From Triticum aestivum (lineage: Eukaryota > Streptophyta > Magnoliopsida > Poales > Poaceae): a stretch of DNA of 64,000 bases. Below, one piece after another: positions 43,601 through 56,272 of this stretch; the stretch's first letter is position 1, and every line of letters begins with the position of its first letter. Location of the stretch: contig NC_057796.1 of NCBI RefSeq assembly GCF_018294505.1, positions 189,499,597-189,563,596 of the forward strand. Reading direction: 5' to 3'. Under the pieces are notes generated by a model that had not been told where the DNA came from, did no database searches, and worked only from the letters and a program-made list of their open reading frames with translations. A program made the position numbers and the translations under genes.

Positions 43601-44172
43601 TCATGAGCGATTGGTTACAGGTGTGACCCCGGTTTGGTCATCGTTTGGTTACGAGGTAACCGTCTGGTAAGCGAGTCCGTGTGACTCGGTGCGCTATTTG
43701 GTTGCTTTGCATCTGTAGTATTTTCATGCATTAGTTTAACCTGATTAATTATCATGATATTGTCTGTCATCATGCTTATGTTTGTTGTGAGCTTGCAAGT
43801 ACATTCAATGTACTGACCTGGCGTGTTATACCAGCTTTCAGGCAAGTCGATTCGCATCGGAGCGCATCTCGTGTCTAGGCCCTGTCCACGTCGGTGTCCC
43901 TGTGCTATGGAGTTCCGCTACGACGTTCTTCCGCTACCGCGCAGTTTCGTGTGATCGAGGCCCCAGCCACATTCATTAAATAATGTACATATTGTCCAGC
44001 AGCACCGTGTGTGCGGCTCGGCCTCGAATCTCGATGTAATATCAGACCTATGTACCTAGCTAGTATCAATAAAGCGGTTATTTCTGTACCATGTTGTTGT
44101 GTGTTGCCAGAAGACTCGATCTCTGGGCTGGCAATGCAGGGTAAACCGGTTGCTCTGAGCCGGGGTGCCACA
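40618..44172 (+). mobile_element. 3' LTR of the Tekay-like element
   Basis: The 3555-base LTR runs from TGTGACAGCCTGGATTTTGCC to GAGCCGGGGTGCCACA. It is a close copy of 31966-35490 with scattered substitutions, a run of C at about 41698-41710, a TATA box TATATATA at 41719-41726, an AATAAA near 44068, and about 20 extra bases near its end. The two copies should date the insertion when aligned. Confidence 0.9.
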
Positions 44173-44985
44173 GTCATTTCTGCTTCGTCCGCTCCCCACT
44201 CGTTGTCTTCGCGCGCGTGAGCATGTCCCTTGGCTTCACCTCGTCGTCGCCGTTTCCCTGGACCCCTCTCCCCCTCCAGCATCTTCCTCACCGACGCAAG
44301 CCGCCGCGCGCCCACGGGTGAACAGTGGCGGTTTAGCTCGGAGCTCACCGTCTTCTTCCTCACTGAGCTCCCTTGGCCGCCTCTTCCTCATGACCTCTCC
44401 CTCCTGTTCCCTCTCGTCGCCTAAATCCGAGCTCATGCGCGGGCACACGCGTCCGTGGCGCCGGCCATGCGTCCGCGGCGACGCCAGCGCGGCACCTCCC
44501 GCTCCTGCCTATTTAAGGCAGCCCCAAACCCTCCCGAGCGCTTCATCAGCTCCACTCCACTCCCAGCACCCTCCCCGTCCACTCCATACAGCTGGAGCGG
44601 CCTCCTCGCTGCCCTATGCCGCCACGGCCGCCGCCCCTGTCTCTTTTGATTACGGCGGGTTATACCTCCCCTCCCCACTCTAGCAGCTCCAGACGCCTCC
44701 TACTCCACCTAGAAGATGCCCTGATACCCCTCCTCCTTCCCCGGTGGCTCTGTTCCATGAGTTCGCTGGAGCCCGAAGTCCCAGTCCGCTGGCGCCCGTG
44801 TTGCCATCGCCCTGGTCCACCCCGCCGTCCGTGGATGGGCCCTGGAAGTGCGCTGGAGCCCGCTGAGCTCGTCCATGTGCGGAGCCTCACCACAGGCCTC
44901 GTCGGGGCTGGCTCTACCGCGGCCAGGCGCGAGAAGGAGGAAGGAGATGAGGCCGCCCCCTCCAGCTGGCCGGTGGGCCCCATGG

Positions 44986-45152
44986 CCCCCACCTGTCGGC
45001 GTCCCAGCCCGTTGACCCGGCGAAGCTGACATGGATAAGTGGAGGCGTATTCCCGCGAATACGCCTCCCGCACACAAAAGCGCATTTCTCCTCTGCGTCG
45101 GGCTAAAATGTGTTTTCCTTTCTGGAAAACGTATTTTCAGAAAGGCGCGTTT
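44986..45152. repeat. Left arm of an inverted repeat (with 47279-47446)
   Basis: This ~167-base segment, from CCCACCTGTCGGCGTCCCAG to AAAGGCGCGTT, is the reverse complement of 47279-47446 with about ten differences. It is a normal part of the LTR here. The copy at 47279 is the displaced, inverted one. Confidence 0.85.
45041..45068. repeat. Perfect 12-bp hairpin in the LTR
   Basis: GGAGGCGTATTC, loop CCGC, GAATACGCCTCC form a perfect stem with a four-base loop. The inverted copy near 47378-47400 keeps most of it. It lies downstream of the TATA box, so it would be in the transcript. Confidence 0.85.
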
Positions 45153-45635
45153 TGTTTTTCCAGCCAAGGTCCTGTTTGTGATGATTTTATTACAGATAGG
45201 TCCCTGACAGAAAAACCCTTATAACTTTTTGCCCACAACTCGAAATGAGGTGATTCCAAATCCCACTTCTTCCTCTCGTCGAGCCCGTTCTGTTGGTATC
45301 ATTTTCACCATGTTTTATCATTATGAAAATGACCGTTTTTCCCTTGCACTCAATCAGCACCCTCCGAGAGAGAACGTTTTCTAGCGATTCGTTCCGCGAG
45401 TTTCTCGCACTTCTTCCCGATGAATCCCTTCATCCCAGGCAAGCCACACCCTCCATTTGCATGATTGGAATGCAGTGACATTGTTTAAATTATTTGAACT
45501 TGTTTAAAATATTGTTTTAGCTACATGTGATCTTGTTCATGGCATTTTCCCGGAGTATTATTTTGATCTTGCTATTGCCATGATATTTGCTTGGAGTTAT
45601 AGGACTTATATTTTGATGATATTGAGGATGTGATG

Positions 45636-45830
45636 TTGCCTTTGGATTATTAGTGGCTTTTATGATTATTTTCATGGTGCTGTTGGATATGATATTTTGG
45701 AGTATTACTTTGGATGTCATGTTGCCTTTGGATTATTAGTGGCTTTTATGATTATTTTCATGGTGCTGTTGGATATGATATTTTGTAGTATTACTTTGGA
45801 TGTCATGTTACCTTCGGATTATTAGTGGCT
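45636..45830. repeat. 86-bp tandem repeat in the LTR
   Basis: Unit 1 (45636-45721) and unit 2 (45722-45807) are nearly identical. A partial third follows to 45830. Each starts TTGCCTTTGGATTATTAGTG and ends TTTGGATGTCATG. Confidence 0.9.
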
Positions 45831-46533
45831 AGAATTGTTTTCATCATGATGCTAGTTGATATTATGTTTTGGAGTATGATTTCAGAGATGATGTTTACAT
45901 GTGGATCTTAGCTGGATAGCTTGTTCTTGATATTTGAGAAGTAGTAGTATCGTTCTTGGATTCATCAAGATAGTAGTGTTATAATATCCTCGGAGTATCT
46001 TGGTATGATGTTATGATGCTTGGATTATTTATTGGATATGCTATGACTTGGATTATAGGTTGATAGATGGTATCGGAGTATCAGTTAGCACAGTTATATA
46101 TTTGGGGTTAAATTCCGTCATTAAGTTAGTCAGGTGCCACCAAACCAGGATTTCTAGTGCAACCACATTTTCCTTTATGGGAAGGCCCTAATACCATGCT
46201 ATTGTCATGCCTCTCACTGGTGCCTCCAACGAGGGAAGGTTATGCACGGGCGCTACCCTGAACAGGTAGGAGGGCATAAGCCTTGTGTGCCCGTTGTGTG
46301 ATTTGGTATACCTTTGTCCCCGTTTGGGACTGTTTTTGTTTTGCCACGACGATGGCAGTTGGTGCCTTTGGTAGGCACGGGGCCACCCAGGACGGAACCC
46401 AAAGGGGGTGTTGGTCGGAGAGGCTGGGAGAGTGTCATGGCAGTAGATCGGTATTGTCGGAATGCCGTTGGTCCACCCGAATGGGAGTGCGAGGCCATGG
46501 ATTCCGTGGTGTGGGTAAAGTGCGCTACCTCTG

Positions 46534-46535
<2 letters not shown>

Positions 46536-46565
<30 letters not shown>
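46536..46565. repeat. (GT)15 microsatellite
   Basis: An uninterrupted GT dinucleotide run lies inside the LTR. It is absent from the related positions 34780 and 43440 of the Tekay-like LTRs, where the flanking wording (gtgggtaaagtgcgctacctctg) is shared. Confidence 0.9.
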
Positions 46566-46566
<1 letters not shown>

Positions 46567-47278
46567 GAATCTGTCGATAGACGCGTCCTCGGTCATGGGC
46601 ATGAGTTCGTACTAGGTCACACTGTTCGATCAACACTCACATGACGGAATGACTTATAGGTGATTTATATGTTGATATTTTGAGCATTACAGTTTGGCAG
46701 GATATTGATGATGATGTTGCGATGATCTCGAGGATGATTATCCAGTTTGTGATGTGGTCACGAGGTGATCATGTGGATGTTCCGTTTGTGATCCGTGAAT
46801 GATCACCGTTTGGTTATGAGGTAACCCGTTGAACCAAGTGTGGTTCCGTTTGTGATCCGTGAATGATCACCATTTGGTCTTGATCACGAGGTGATCGAGA
46901 CGGTATATACTTGGCCGGTTAGTCAAGAGTGATATGGTTATGGTGATCTGAGGTGTTGGCTTATCAGTATGATAGTAGTTTCATATCATGCTGAGTAGAT
47001 GCTTCATCATAGTAGTTGTTAATTAATTAACCTGTTTAATGCTATGTTATTGTCTTGCCTTGATGTTTATGGTTGTTGTGAGCTTGCAAGTACATTCAAT
47101 GTATTGACCTGGCGTGTCATGCTAGATTGCAGGTGATGCCATGATTGCTTGATTGCTTGTCGAGGTTACGATGCGTGCGAGCTAGATCGTGGAATACTTC
47201 TAGTAGCGGAACAACGAAGGAGGTGGTGAACTCCACTCCGCAGGGAATCTGGCTGGGACACGATCTAGCTCGCACACA

Positions 47279-47446
47279 CGATCTAGAACGCGCCTTTTTG
47301 AAAATACGTTTTCCAGGAAGGAACACTCACTTTAGCCCGACGCAGAGGAGAAATGCGCTTTCGTGTGCGGGAGACGTATTCGCGGGAATACGCCTCCACT
47401 TATCCACGTCACCTTTGCCGAGTCAACGGGCTGGGACGCCGACAGG
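47279..47446. repeat. Right, inverted arm of the repeat at 44986-45152
   Basis: An inverted scrap of the neighbouring LTR is fused directly to the Athila-like LTR fragment that begins at about 47447. The junctions carry no transposon ends. Confidence 0.8.
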
Positions 47447-48628
47447 TGGGGGCTGGGCGCGCCCCCACCCTCATGGGCCCCTCGTGGCTCCCCTGACCGA
47501 CTTCTTTCGCCTATATATGTCCATATACCCTAAAAACATCAAGGAACAGAATAGATCGGGAATTCCGCCGCCGCAAGCCTTTGTAGCCACCAAAAACCAA
47601 TCGGGACCCTCTTCCGGCACCCTGCCGGAGGGGGGATTCCTCACTGGTGGCCATCTTCATCATCCCGGTGCTGTCCATGATGAGGAGGGAGTAGTTCACC
47701 CTCGGGGCTAAGGGAATGTACCAGTAGCTATGTGTTTGATCTCTCTCTCTCTCTCTCGTGTTCTTGATTCGGCACGATCTTCATGTATTGCGAGCTTTGC
47801 TATTATAGTTGGATCTTATGATGTTTTCCCCCTCTACTCTCTTGTAATGGATTGAGTTTTCCCTTCGAAGTTATCTTATCGGATTGAGTCTTTAAGGATT
47901 TGAGAACACTTTATGTATGTCTTGCATGTGCGTATCTGTGGTGACAATGGGATATCACGTGATCTACTTGATGTATGTTTTGGTGATCAACTTGCGGGTT
48001 CTGTTTGTGAACTTATGTATAGTGGTTGGCACACGTTTTCGTCTCGACTCTCCGGTAGAAACTTTGGGGCACTCATTGAAGTACTTTGTGTTGGTTGAAT
48101 AGATGAATCTAAGATTGTGTGATGCATATCGTATAATCACACCCACGGATATTTGAGGTGACATTGGAGTATCTAGGTGACATTAGGGTTTTGGTTCATT
48201 TGTGTCTTAAGGTGTTATTCTAGTACGACCTCTATGATAGATCGAAAAAGAATAGCTTCATGTTATTTTACAACGGACTCTTGAATAGATCGATCAGAAA
48301 GGATAACTTTGAGGTGGTTTCATACCCTACCATAATCTCTTCGTTTGTTCTCCGCTATTAGTGACTTTGGAGTAACTCTTTGTTGCATGTTGAGGGATAG
48401 TTATATGATCCAATTATGTTATTATTGTTGAGAGAACTTGAACTAGTGAAAGTATGAACCCTAGGCCTTGTTTCCAAGCATTGCAATACCATTTACACTC
48501 ACTTTTATCATTAGTTACGTTGTTGTTTTTATATTTTCAGATTACAAAAACCTATATCTATCATCCATATTGCACTTGTATCACCATATCTTCACCGAAC
48601 TAGTGCACCTATACAATTCACCATATCT
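47447..48628 (+). mobile_element. Partial Athila-like LTR, second copy
   Basis: This matches about 1085-2285 of the LTR at 799-2485: the GGGCGCGCCCCC start, the TATA box (TATATAT at 47512-47518), CCGCCGCCGCAAGCCT, a CT microsatellite at 47733-47757, and the long T-rich tail. The first ~280 and last ~200 LTR bases are missing. It ends at about 48628, where unrelated minus-oriented sequence begins. Confidence 0.8.
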
Positions 48629-51600
48629 ATCAACCCCGATGACAAGCCAAGCAATTGTTTCATACTTTTGATGTTCTTAAACTTTTTCAATCTTCACGCA
48701 ATACATGAGCGTGACCCATGGATATAACACTATATGTGGAATAGAATGGTGGTTGTGGAGAAGACAAAAAAGAGGAGAAGATAGTCTCACATCAACTAGG
48801 CGTATCAACGGGCTATGGAGATGCCCATCAATAGATATCAATGTGAGTGAGTAGGGATTGCCATGCAACGGATGCACTAGAACTATAAGTGTATGAAAAC
48901 TCAACAAAAGAAACTAAGTGGGTGTGCATCCAACTCGCTTGCTCACGAAGACCTAGGGCATTTTGAGGAAGCCCATCATTGGAATATACAAGCCAAGTTC
49001 TATAATGTAAAATTCCCACTAGTATATGAAAGTGACAACATAGGAGACTCTCTATCATGAATCATGGTGCTACTTTTTAAGCACACGTGTGGTTAAAGGA
49101 TAGTAACATTGTCCCTTCTCTCCTTTTCCCTCATTTTTTTATTTGGGCCTTTTCTCTTTTTTTATGGCCTTTTTTTCTTTATTTTTTATTTTTTTAGTTC
49201 AGAATCTCATCCCGACTTGTGGGGGAATCATAGTCTCCATCATCCTTTCCTCACTTGGGACAATGCTCTAATAATGATCATCACACTTTTATTTACTTAC
49301 AACTCAAGAATTACAACTCAATACTTAGAACAACAATATGACTCTATGTGAATGCCTCCGGCGGAGTACCGGGATATGCAATGAATCAAGAGTGACATGT
49401 ATGAAAATTATGAACGGTGGCTTTGCCACAAATACGATGTCAACTACATGATCATGCAAAGCAATATGACAATGATGAAGCGTGTCATAATAAACAGAAC
49501 GGTGGTAAGTTGCATGGCAATATATCTCGGAATGGCTATGGAAATGCCATAATAGGTAGGTATGGTGGCTGTTTTGAGGAAGGTAATGGTGGGTGTATGA
49601 TACCGGGGAAAAGTGCGCGGTATTAGAGAGGCTAGCAATGGTGGAAGGGTGAGAGTGCGTATAATCCATGGACTCAACATTAGTCATAAAGAACTCATAT
49701 ACTTGTTGCAAAAATCTATTAGTTATCGAAACAAAGTACTACGCGCATGCTCCTAGGGGGATAGATTGGTAGGAAAAGACCATCTCTCTTCCCCGACTGC
49801 CACTCATAAGGAAGACAATCCATAAATAAATCATGCTCCAACTTCATCACATAACGGTTCACCATACGTGCATGCTACGGGAATCACAAACTTTAACACA
49901 AGTATTTCTAAAATTCACAACTACTCAACTAGCATGACTCTAATATCACCATCTTCATATCTCAAAACAATTATCAAGCATCAAACTTCTCTTAGTATTC
50001 AACGCACTTATAAGAAAGTTTTTACTAATCTTGGATGCCTATCACTTTAGGACTAATTTATCAATTTAAGCAAATTACCATGCTGTTTTGTAGGACTCTC
50101 AAAATAATATAAGTGAAGCATGAGAGAACAATAGTTTCTATAAAACAAAACCACCGCGGTGCTCTAAAAGATATACGTGAAGCACTAGAGCAAAAACTAT
50201 ATAGCTCAAAAGATATAAGTGAAGCACATAGAGTATTCTAACAAATTCCGAATCATGTGTGTCTCTCTCAAAAGGTGTGTACAGCAAGGATGATTGTGGT
50301 AAACTAAAAGCAAAGACTCAAATCATACAAGATGCTCCAAGCAAAAGACTTATCATGTGGTGAATAAAAATAGAGCTCCAAGTAAAGTTACCGATGGACG
50401 AAGACGAAAGAGGGGATGCCTTCCGGGGCATCCCCAAGCTTTGTCTTTTTAGTTTCCTTAGATTTACCTTGGGGTGCCTTGGTCATCCCCAAGCTTAGGC
50501 TCTTGCCACTCCTTCTTCCATAATCCATCAAATCCTTACCCAAAACTTGAAAACTTCACAACACAAAACTTAACAGAAAATCTCATGAGCTCCGTTAACG
50601 AAAGAAAACAAAACACCACTTCAAGGTACTGTAATGAGCTCATTATTTATTTATATTGGTGCTAAACCTACTGTTTTCCAACTTCTCTATGGTTTATAAA
50701 CTATTTTACTAGCCATAGATTCATCAAAATAAGCAAACAACACACGAAAAACAGAATCTATCAAAAACAGAACAGTCTGTAGTAATATGTAACTAACGCA
50801 AACTTCTGGAACTCAGAAAAATCCACCAAAATAGGAAGACCTAGATAACTTGTTTGTTGATCAACGGCAATTGGAATCAGTATCTTATGACGTTCTGGTG
50901 ATTTTTAACAAAAATTTTCGTGAACAAAAAGTTTCTGGAATTTTCAGCAAGATCAAATGACTATCATCCAAGAAGATCCTATAGGTTTAACTTGGCACAA
51001 ACACTAATTAAAACAAATCTAACCAGAGGCTAGATCAAAGATTTATTCCTAAACAGAAACAAAAAACAAAAAACTAAAATAAAATTGGGTTGCCTCCCAA
51101 CAAGCGCTATCGTTTAACGCCCTTAGCTAGGCATAAAAGCGAGCATAGATCTAGGTATTGCCATCTTTGGTAGGCAATTCTTCGATAAGACACCTATAAC
51201 CCTTAGGAGTTTCTTTATTTTTATTAATTATCAAACTCCTAGGCACAAAATCGAGAAAATCATTTGTAGCAAAAGGTTCCTTAAGGACAGTGAGAAGTTT
51301 GGGGTGAACACTTATGGATTTGAGATCCGCATTTCCCTTACTAGAAGTTTCACCCTTATTTTTAGGAACATACATTAATTTGGCAATGTTAGCACTAGAA
51401 GGAGTGTTTTTACGTAAGAAAAGGAAAACCCTAGGTTGGTAATAATATCCTCAATTTTATCAATTCTAAAGGAATCTTGATCTATCTTTTCATTAACCAT
51501 AGGTTCCTTTTCTTTAAAAAATTAAGAGCAACTCCTACCTTAGATCCGTATTGGGTAACTTGGTTGTGGATCTTTCTATCCAAATTTTCAATCAACTCTA

Positions 51601-52150
51601 TGGTGGCAACTTTATTTTCGATAATTTCAAGCCGTTGCATCACATGTTCCAAAGTTAAAATAGTTCCATTAACCAAAAGAGGTGGTGGGCCAAACAAATC
51701 TATCATAGCATTGTAAGAATCAAAAGTATGGCTATCCAAGAAATTTCCCCTGGTAATGGTATCAAGAATAAATCTATTCCAAGGAGTGATTCCTACATAA
51801 AACTTGCGAAGAAGAATGGAAGTAGATTGCTTCCTAGTAGATCTATTTTGCGCATTGCAAATTCTGTACCAAGCATCTTTTAGATTTTCTCCCTCCCTTT
51901 GTTTAAAATTAAGAACTTCATTTTCGGGAGATAAAGGAGTAGATAAGGGACTAGCCATGACGGCACACGGGACACAAAAAGGCAAGCGAAAAAGAGGCGA
52001 ACGGAAAAGACAGAGGGTGAATAAAACGGCAAGGGTGAAGTGGGGGAGAGGAAAACGAGAGGCAAATGGCAAATAATGTAATGCGAGGGATAAGAGTTTG
52101 TGATGGGTACTTGGTATGTCTTGACTTGTGCGTAGACTCCCCGGCAACGG
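48629..52150 (-). mobile_element. Internal region of an Athila-like element, minus strand
   Basis: Read on the minus strand, a degenerate tRNA-Asp primer site (52138-52155) leads into a gag-like ORF (51482-51958). After it comes a segment at 51080-51130 that matches the element at 3598-3650, then about 2.4 kb of AT-rich non-coding sequence with no pol. It is a non-autonomous relative of the element at 799-4047. The ORFs at 48677-49711 are T/A-rich artefacts. Confidence 0.65.
51482..51958 (-). CDS. gag: gag-like ORF of the Athila-like element
   Basis: From the ATG at 51958, 158 codons run to a stop at 51482. The peptide contains LNFKQREGENLKDAWYRICN and LLRKFYVGITPWNRFILDTI, a pattern of plant gypsy gag capsid domains (Athila type). 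A C-terminal helical segment follows (LEHVMQRLEIIENKVATIEL). The ORF is open upstream to 52147, but the upstream residues are hydrophobic leader read-through, so the internal ATG is preferred. It is much shorter than a full gag, so truncated by a stop or frameshift. A role in particle assembly is inferred only from the family. Confidence 0.6.
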   Translation of the reverse strand: MASPLSTPLSPENEVLNFKQREGENLKDAWYRICNAQNRSTRKQSTSILLRKFYVGITPWNRFILDTITRGNFLDSHTFDSYNAMIDLFGPPPLLVNGTILTLEHVMQRLEIIENKVATIELIENLDRKIHNQVTQYGSKVGVALNFLKKRNLWLMKR

Positions 52151-52183
52151 CGTCAGAAATCCTTCTTTCTACCTCTTGAGCAC

Positions 52184-52981
52184 TGCATTGGTTTTCCCCT
52201 GAAAAGGAAAGGGTGATGCAGTAAAGGAGCGTAAGTATTTCCCTCAGTTTTTGAGAACCAAGGTATCAATCCAGTAGGAGGCCACACGCAAGTCCCTCGT
52301 ACCTACACAAACAAATAAGAACCTCGCAACCAACGCGATAAAGGGGTTGTCAATCCCTTCACGGTCACTTACGAGAGTGAGATCTGATAGGGACGATAAG
52401 ATAATATTTTTGGTATTTTTATGATAAAAACTAAAAGTAAAGAAAGCAAAATAAACGGCGTCAGAAATAGCTTGTTGCCAGGAGATTAATATGATGGAAA
52501 ATAGACCCGGGAGCCATAGGTTTCACTAGTGGCTTCCCTCAAGATAGCATAAGTATTACGGTGGGTAAACGAATTAGTGTTGAGCAATTGATAGAATTGA
52601 GCATAGTTATGAGAATATCTAGGTATGATCATGTATATAGGCATCGCGTCCGTGACAAGTAGACCGAAACGATTCTGCATCTACTACTATTACTCCACAC
52701 ATAGACGTCTATCCAGCATGCATCTAGAGTATTAAGTTCATAAGAACGGAGTAACGCTTTAAGCAAGATGACATGATGTGGAGGGATAAACTCATGCAAT
52801 ATGATATAAACCCCATCTTTTTATCCTCGATGGCAACAATACAATACGTGTCGTTTCCCCTACTGTCACTGGGATCGAGCACCGCAAGATTGAACCCAAA
52901 GCTAAGCACTCTCCATTGCAGGAAAGATCAATCTAGTAGGCCAAACCAAACTGATAATTCGAAGAGACTTGCAAAGATAAC
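52184..52981 (-). mobile_element. Athila-like 5' LTR fragment, minus strand
   Basis: On the minus strand this ends ...GGGGAAAACCAATGCA about 28 bases before the Asp primer site, as an LTR should. Its 5' part is cut at 52981 by the next LTR. Around 52459 a second CGGCGTCAGAAAT word resembles the primer-site region, a partial internal duplication. No ORF is credible. Confidence 0.65.
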
Positions 52982-55900
52982 TGTCGGGACCCCGATTCTA
53001 AGTCACACCGATCTAGCATGTAACACCTCATATCACTTTGCGGCCTCACGCACGGTATTCCCACGGGTGTCGTCTTACCATGGCCCGGGACCGTTTGCTC
53101 CTTTTGGCTCACGTATATGATAGTGTCGCTAGCATCCATATGACAGAGAACCCGGGCCGACATGACTAGTCGTGAACCCAAAGTGGCACTAACTTACGGG
53201 GACAGGCATACATGAAACAACATCGAGCATGTCGGTCAGCAGCGTGTGTATCCGGGCTGTAGCAACTGGGCTAACAAGACTCCGGGAACCCGCGCTGTAG
53301 CAGGCTAAGCAGGACTCCGGATGTCATCGCGTGACATTTCCCCGAAGGGACAGACACAGGAACGAAGTGAATCACATGCCGGCCAATCTAAGTGTTCCGG
53401 AGCGGTAGTGCTGGGCTAGCAGGACTTCGGTAAACTGGGCTGTAGCGGACTACCATGGCTCGGTGGAAGCACTAGATTACATTTCCCCATAAGAGAGGCT
53501 ACCAAGGATAGACAACTAGGTTGTCGGATCCCACACATAGCAATACACGTTACACGTACGCATAGCATGCAAGTATGTGCTGTACAACATGGCATCACAA
53601 CATAACGCAAACTCATATAGATAAAGGACTAGAAGAGCCACATAGCATTTAATACAAACAGGGGTCTCATGACCCATCATTCAGAGCATACAAGCAACGG
53701 AAGCATTACATGTCTGGGTACAGACAACTACAAAAGAAAAAGGCTGAGGAGCCTGACTATCTACAAGACCCTCCCAAGGGTACAAGATCGTAGCTGAGGT
53801 AACAAGCTATTCGTCGAAGTCCATGCAGAACTACTACTGAGACAGAAGTTTCATCTGCAAAAACATAAATTAAGGAACGTGAGTACAAAGGTACTCAACA
53901 AGACTTACATCAGATCCTATCATACATGCATTAGTATCAAGAAGGCAATGTGGGGTTCAGTTGCAGCAAGCCAGCTTTGAATCAGTGGCTAACCTATTCT
54001 ACGACTACGAGTAACTTCTTTGAGGTAAGAAAGCACACACGAGTCCACTAATCACCACCTCAATACACCACTATGGATTCATTCCCGTCTCACTACGAGA
54101 AGCCATCCATAGCACTCACACTTATCTTGAGCATTTTAGAGTATCCGCTTCAAGTTGTCTATGTACCACGTAAGCATCCAAGAAGTCCATAACCGAGGAC
54201 ACGACTATTCGAATAGATCATGATAACCCTGCAGGTGTGTACTTCTTCAGACACGCTCTCACCACTTATCACCATGTACATGTCATGTATCTCGGCAACC
54301 TTCAAGCGGAAGCCTGGCGAGGGTGTCGGCCACGACCTGACTAACCACACAAGACTCTAGTCCAGGTTTATCGCCTATTCGGGTTCCATCCGCAAGGAGA
54401 TCCGGCCGGGGTTTCACTCATGGCCCCAAACGATGTGTGCAGGATTCCCGAGCTCACCATCCGGGTGCCACTCAGTACACCGGGCCACAGTGCCTAGTCT
54501 GTCCCAAGTCCACCCTGCCGGGTGCCACTCGGCAGAAAAATAGCACTACCTACAAACACCAGAAACTAGTTGCAACTCTTGGACAGAGATCGAGGTGATT
54601 AATAAGTCGAGAGGGACACTTAAGCATTCCAATGCGTGGTAGTAGCTAGTCATTGGACAACATACACAGAACTCAGTGCTTAAGGACGGTTCCAGTGGGA
54701 CAACCCACCATGTACTCCTACATGGCCTCTCACGGCTACCTTTACCAAATCGTGTTCACACACTTAACTCTCAGCATCAGAAGATATCATAACACTCTAA
54801 TCCATTCCCAATGAATCAGACCTGACAAAACTCTAAGCAATAGCAGGCATGGCATGGTAGGAACACAACATGGCTCAATCAACTCCTACACATGCTAGTG
54901 GGTTTCAACTATTTGCAGTGGCAATGACAGGTCATGCAGAGGAATGGGTTCAACTACCGCAGCATAAAGTAGCAGTTGAATCGTTGTTGTCCTAATGCAA
55001 TAAATGAGAGCAGGAGCGAGAGAGTGGGATTGTATCAGAATGAACAAGGGGGTTTTGCTTGCCTGGTAGATCAACAGGGGGGCACTGCTCCACAGACAAG
55101 TACTCTGGAGCACTCTCCGGAGCATAACCTGTCGAGAAGGAACGGTGTCGACAATCAAACACAAGCATATGCAACAATATGATGCATGAATATGGCATGA
55201 ATATGTGATGTGTTTTGAGCTAATGCATTTAGCATTCAACTTGGAAGAGGTCCATTTGAACCAAAGGTTCAAATGCAACTCTAATTTAAGTCCCTTTAAA
55301 AGCCATAAGTGTGTTTTCATATATACAGCATGTATAGGTTAGTTTTTCATGCATGAAAATGGTACAGATGGATAGATTAAATTTTTCTGATCATTTTTCA
55401 TATATAAATTATTTCAATCTGAGCTACGGTTGAATTTCTATGCATTTTGAAGTTTATATCATTTTCTGGAATTTCCTGACTATTTTTAAAACCAAAAAAT
55501 GATTAATTGCGTCAGCATGACAGTGGCATGACGTCAGCGAGTCAACCGTGGCTGACTAGGTCAAACCTGACGTGTGGGGTCCACACGTCAGTGACACAGT
55601 GTTAAACAGAGGGGGTTATTTCTAATCTAATTAAGATTAGTTGCGCTGGGGCCCACTGTTAGCGTCAGGGATTAGTTAAATGGTGATTAGCATTAAGCTA
55701 ATCACCTGGCAGGTCGGGCCCGCACGTCAGGCCGGTGAGGTCATCGCCGTCGACCTCTGGACATGGCGGTGTCCGTGATTCATGCCACGGGGGCGGCGGT
55801 AAGGGCACCGGGGCATAGCCCGGGCTCTTGCGCATCCAGGGGAGGCGACGGGAGGACGCGGGGTGGCCGGGGGCGGCTGCTAGGATATACGACCATGGCG

Positions 55901-56231
55901 GGGAACAGAGCTACGGCAAGGAAATCGAGCGCAGGGAGGAGGGGGAGGAGCTGGGAGCTCACTACGAGGCCGATGAGCAGGTCAGCAGCTCGGGGAGGCC
56001 CTGCAGGCAACATGCGGCCGGTGGAGATCCGCGGCGGCCGGTGGTGAAGAAGTCGATGGAGGCGGCGATGCAGGTCGTCCCAGCGCTCGGGGCCAGGGTG
56101 GGGCGAAGCAGCAGACGATGGCGGAGCTTGCAGACAAGGTGAGGAGGCGAGGGGAAGGCGGTAGCTACGACGGCGACGAGCTGCGGCGACGGCAGCACTC
56201 GGTCGCGGGGAGAGGGAGAGATCCAGGGGAG

Positions 56232-56272
<41 letters not shown>

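Larger units (their letters stand above)
31966..44172 (+). mobile_element. Complete Tekay-like chromovirus LTR retrotransposon (decayed)
   Basis: Two LTRs of about 3.5 kb enclose 5.1 kb with a tRNA-Met primer site, gag, protease, RT, RNase H, integrase, a C-terminal chromodomain and a polypurine tract, in Ty3/gypsy order. The five bases before it (GTCGT, 31961-31965) and after it (GTCAT, 44173-44177) match at four of five positions, consistent with an aged TSD. The chromodomain and long LTRs suggest the Tekay (Del) clade. The coding part is broken by one or more frameshifts and at least five stops. The LTRs look highly similar by eye, with a few indels, so the insertion is moderately young. 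Chromodomains in this group guide integration to marked chromatin. Confidence 0.92.
44173..47278 (+). mobile_element. Remainder of the interrupted gypsy LTR
   Basis: After the TSD the host LTR resumes. The GC-rich part 44240-45020 matches 1-798 and has a TATTTAAG box at 44510-44517. The following R/U5-like part includes tandem repeats and a GT microsatellite. The segment 45150-45760 recurs inverted at 57264-57900. With 30596-31965 the LTR would be about 4.5 kb. The last ~200 bases up to 47278 contain repeated GATCTAGCTCGCA-like words but no clear LTR end. No ORF is credible. Confidence 0.6.

Noticed and set aside
52933..54360. Short ORFs in the minus-strand LTR as host genes
   Set aside because: All are below 85 codons, without domains or codon bias, and lie within one TG...CA bounded LTR.
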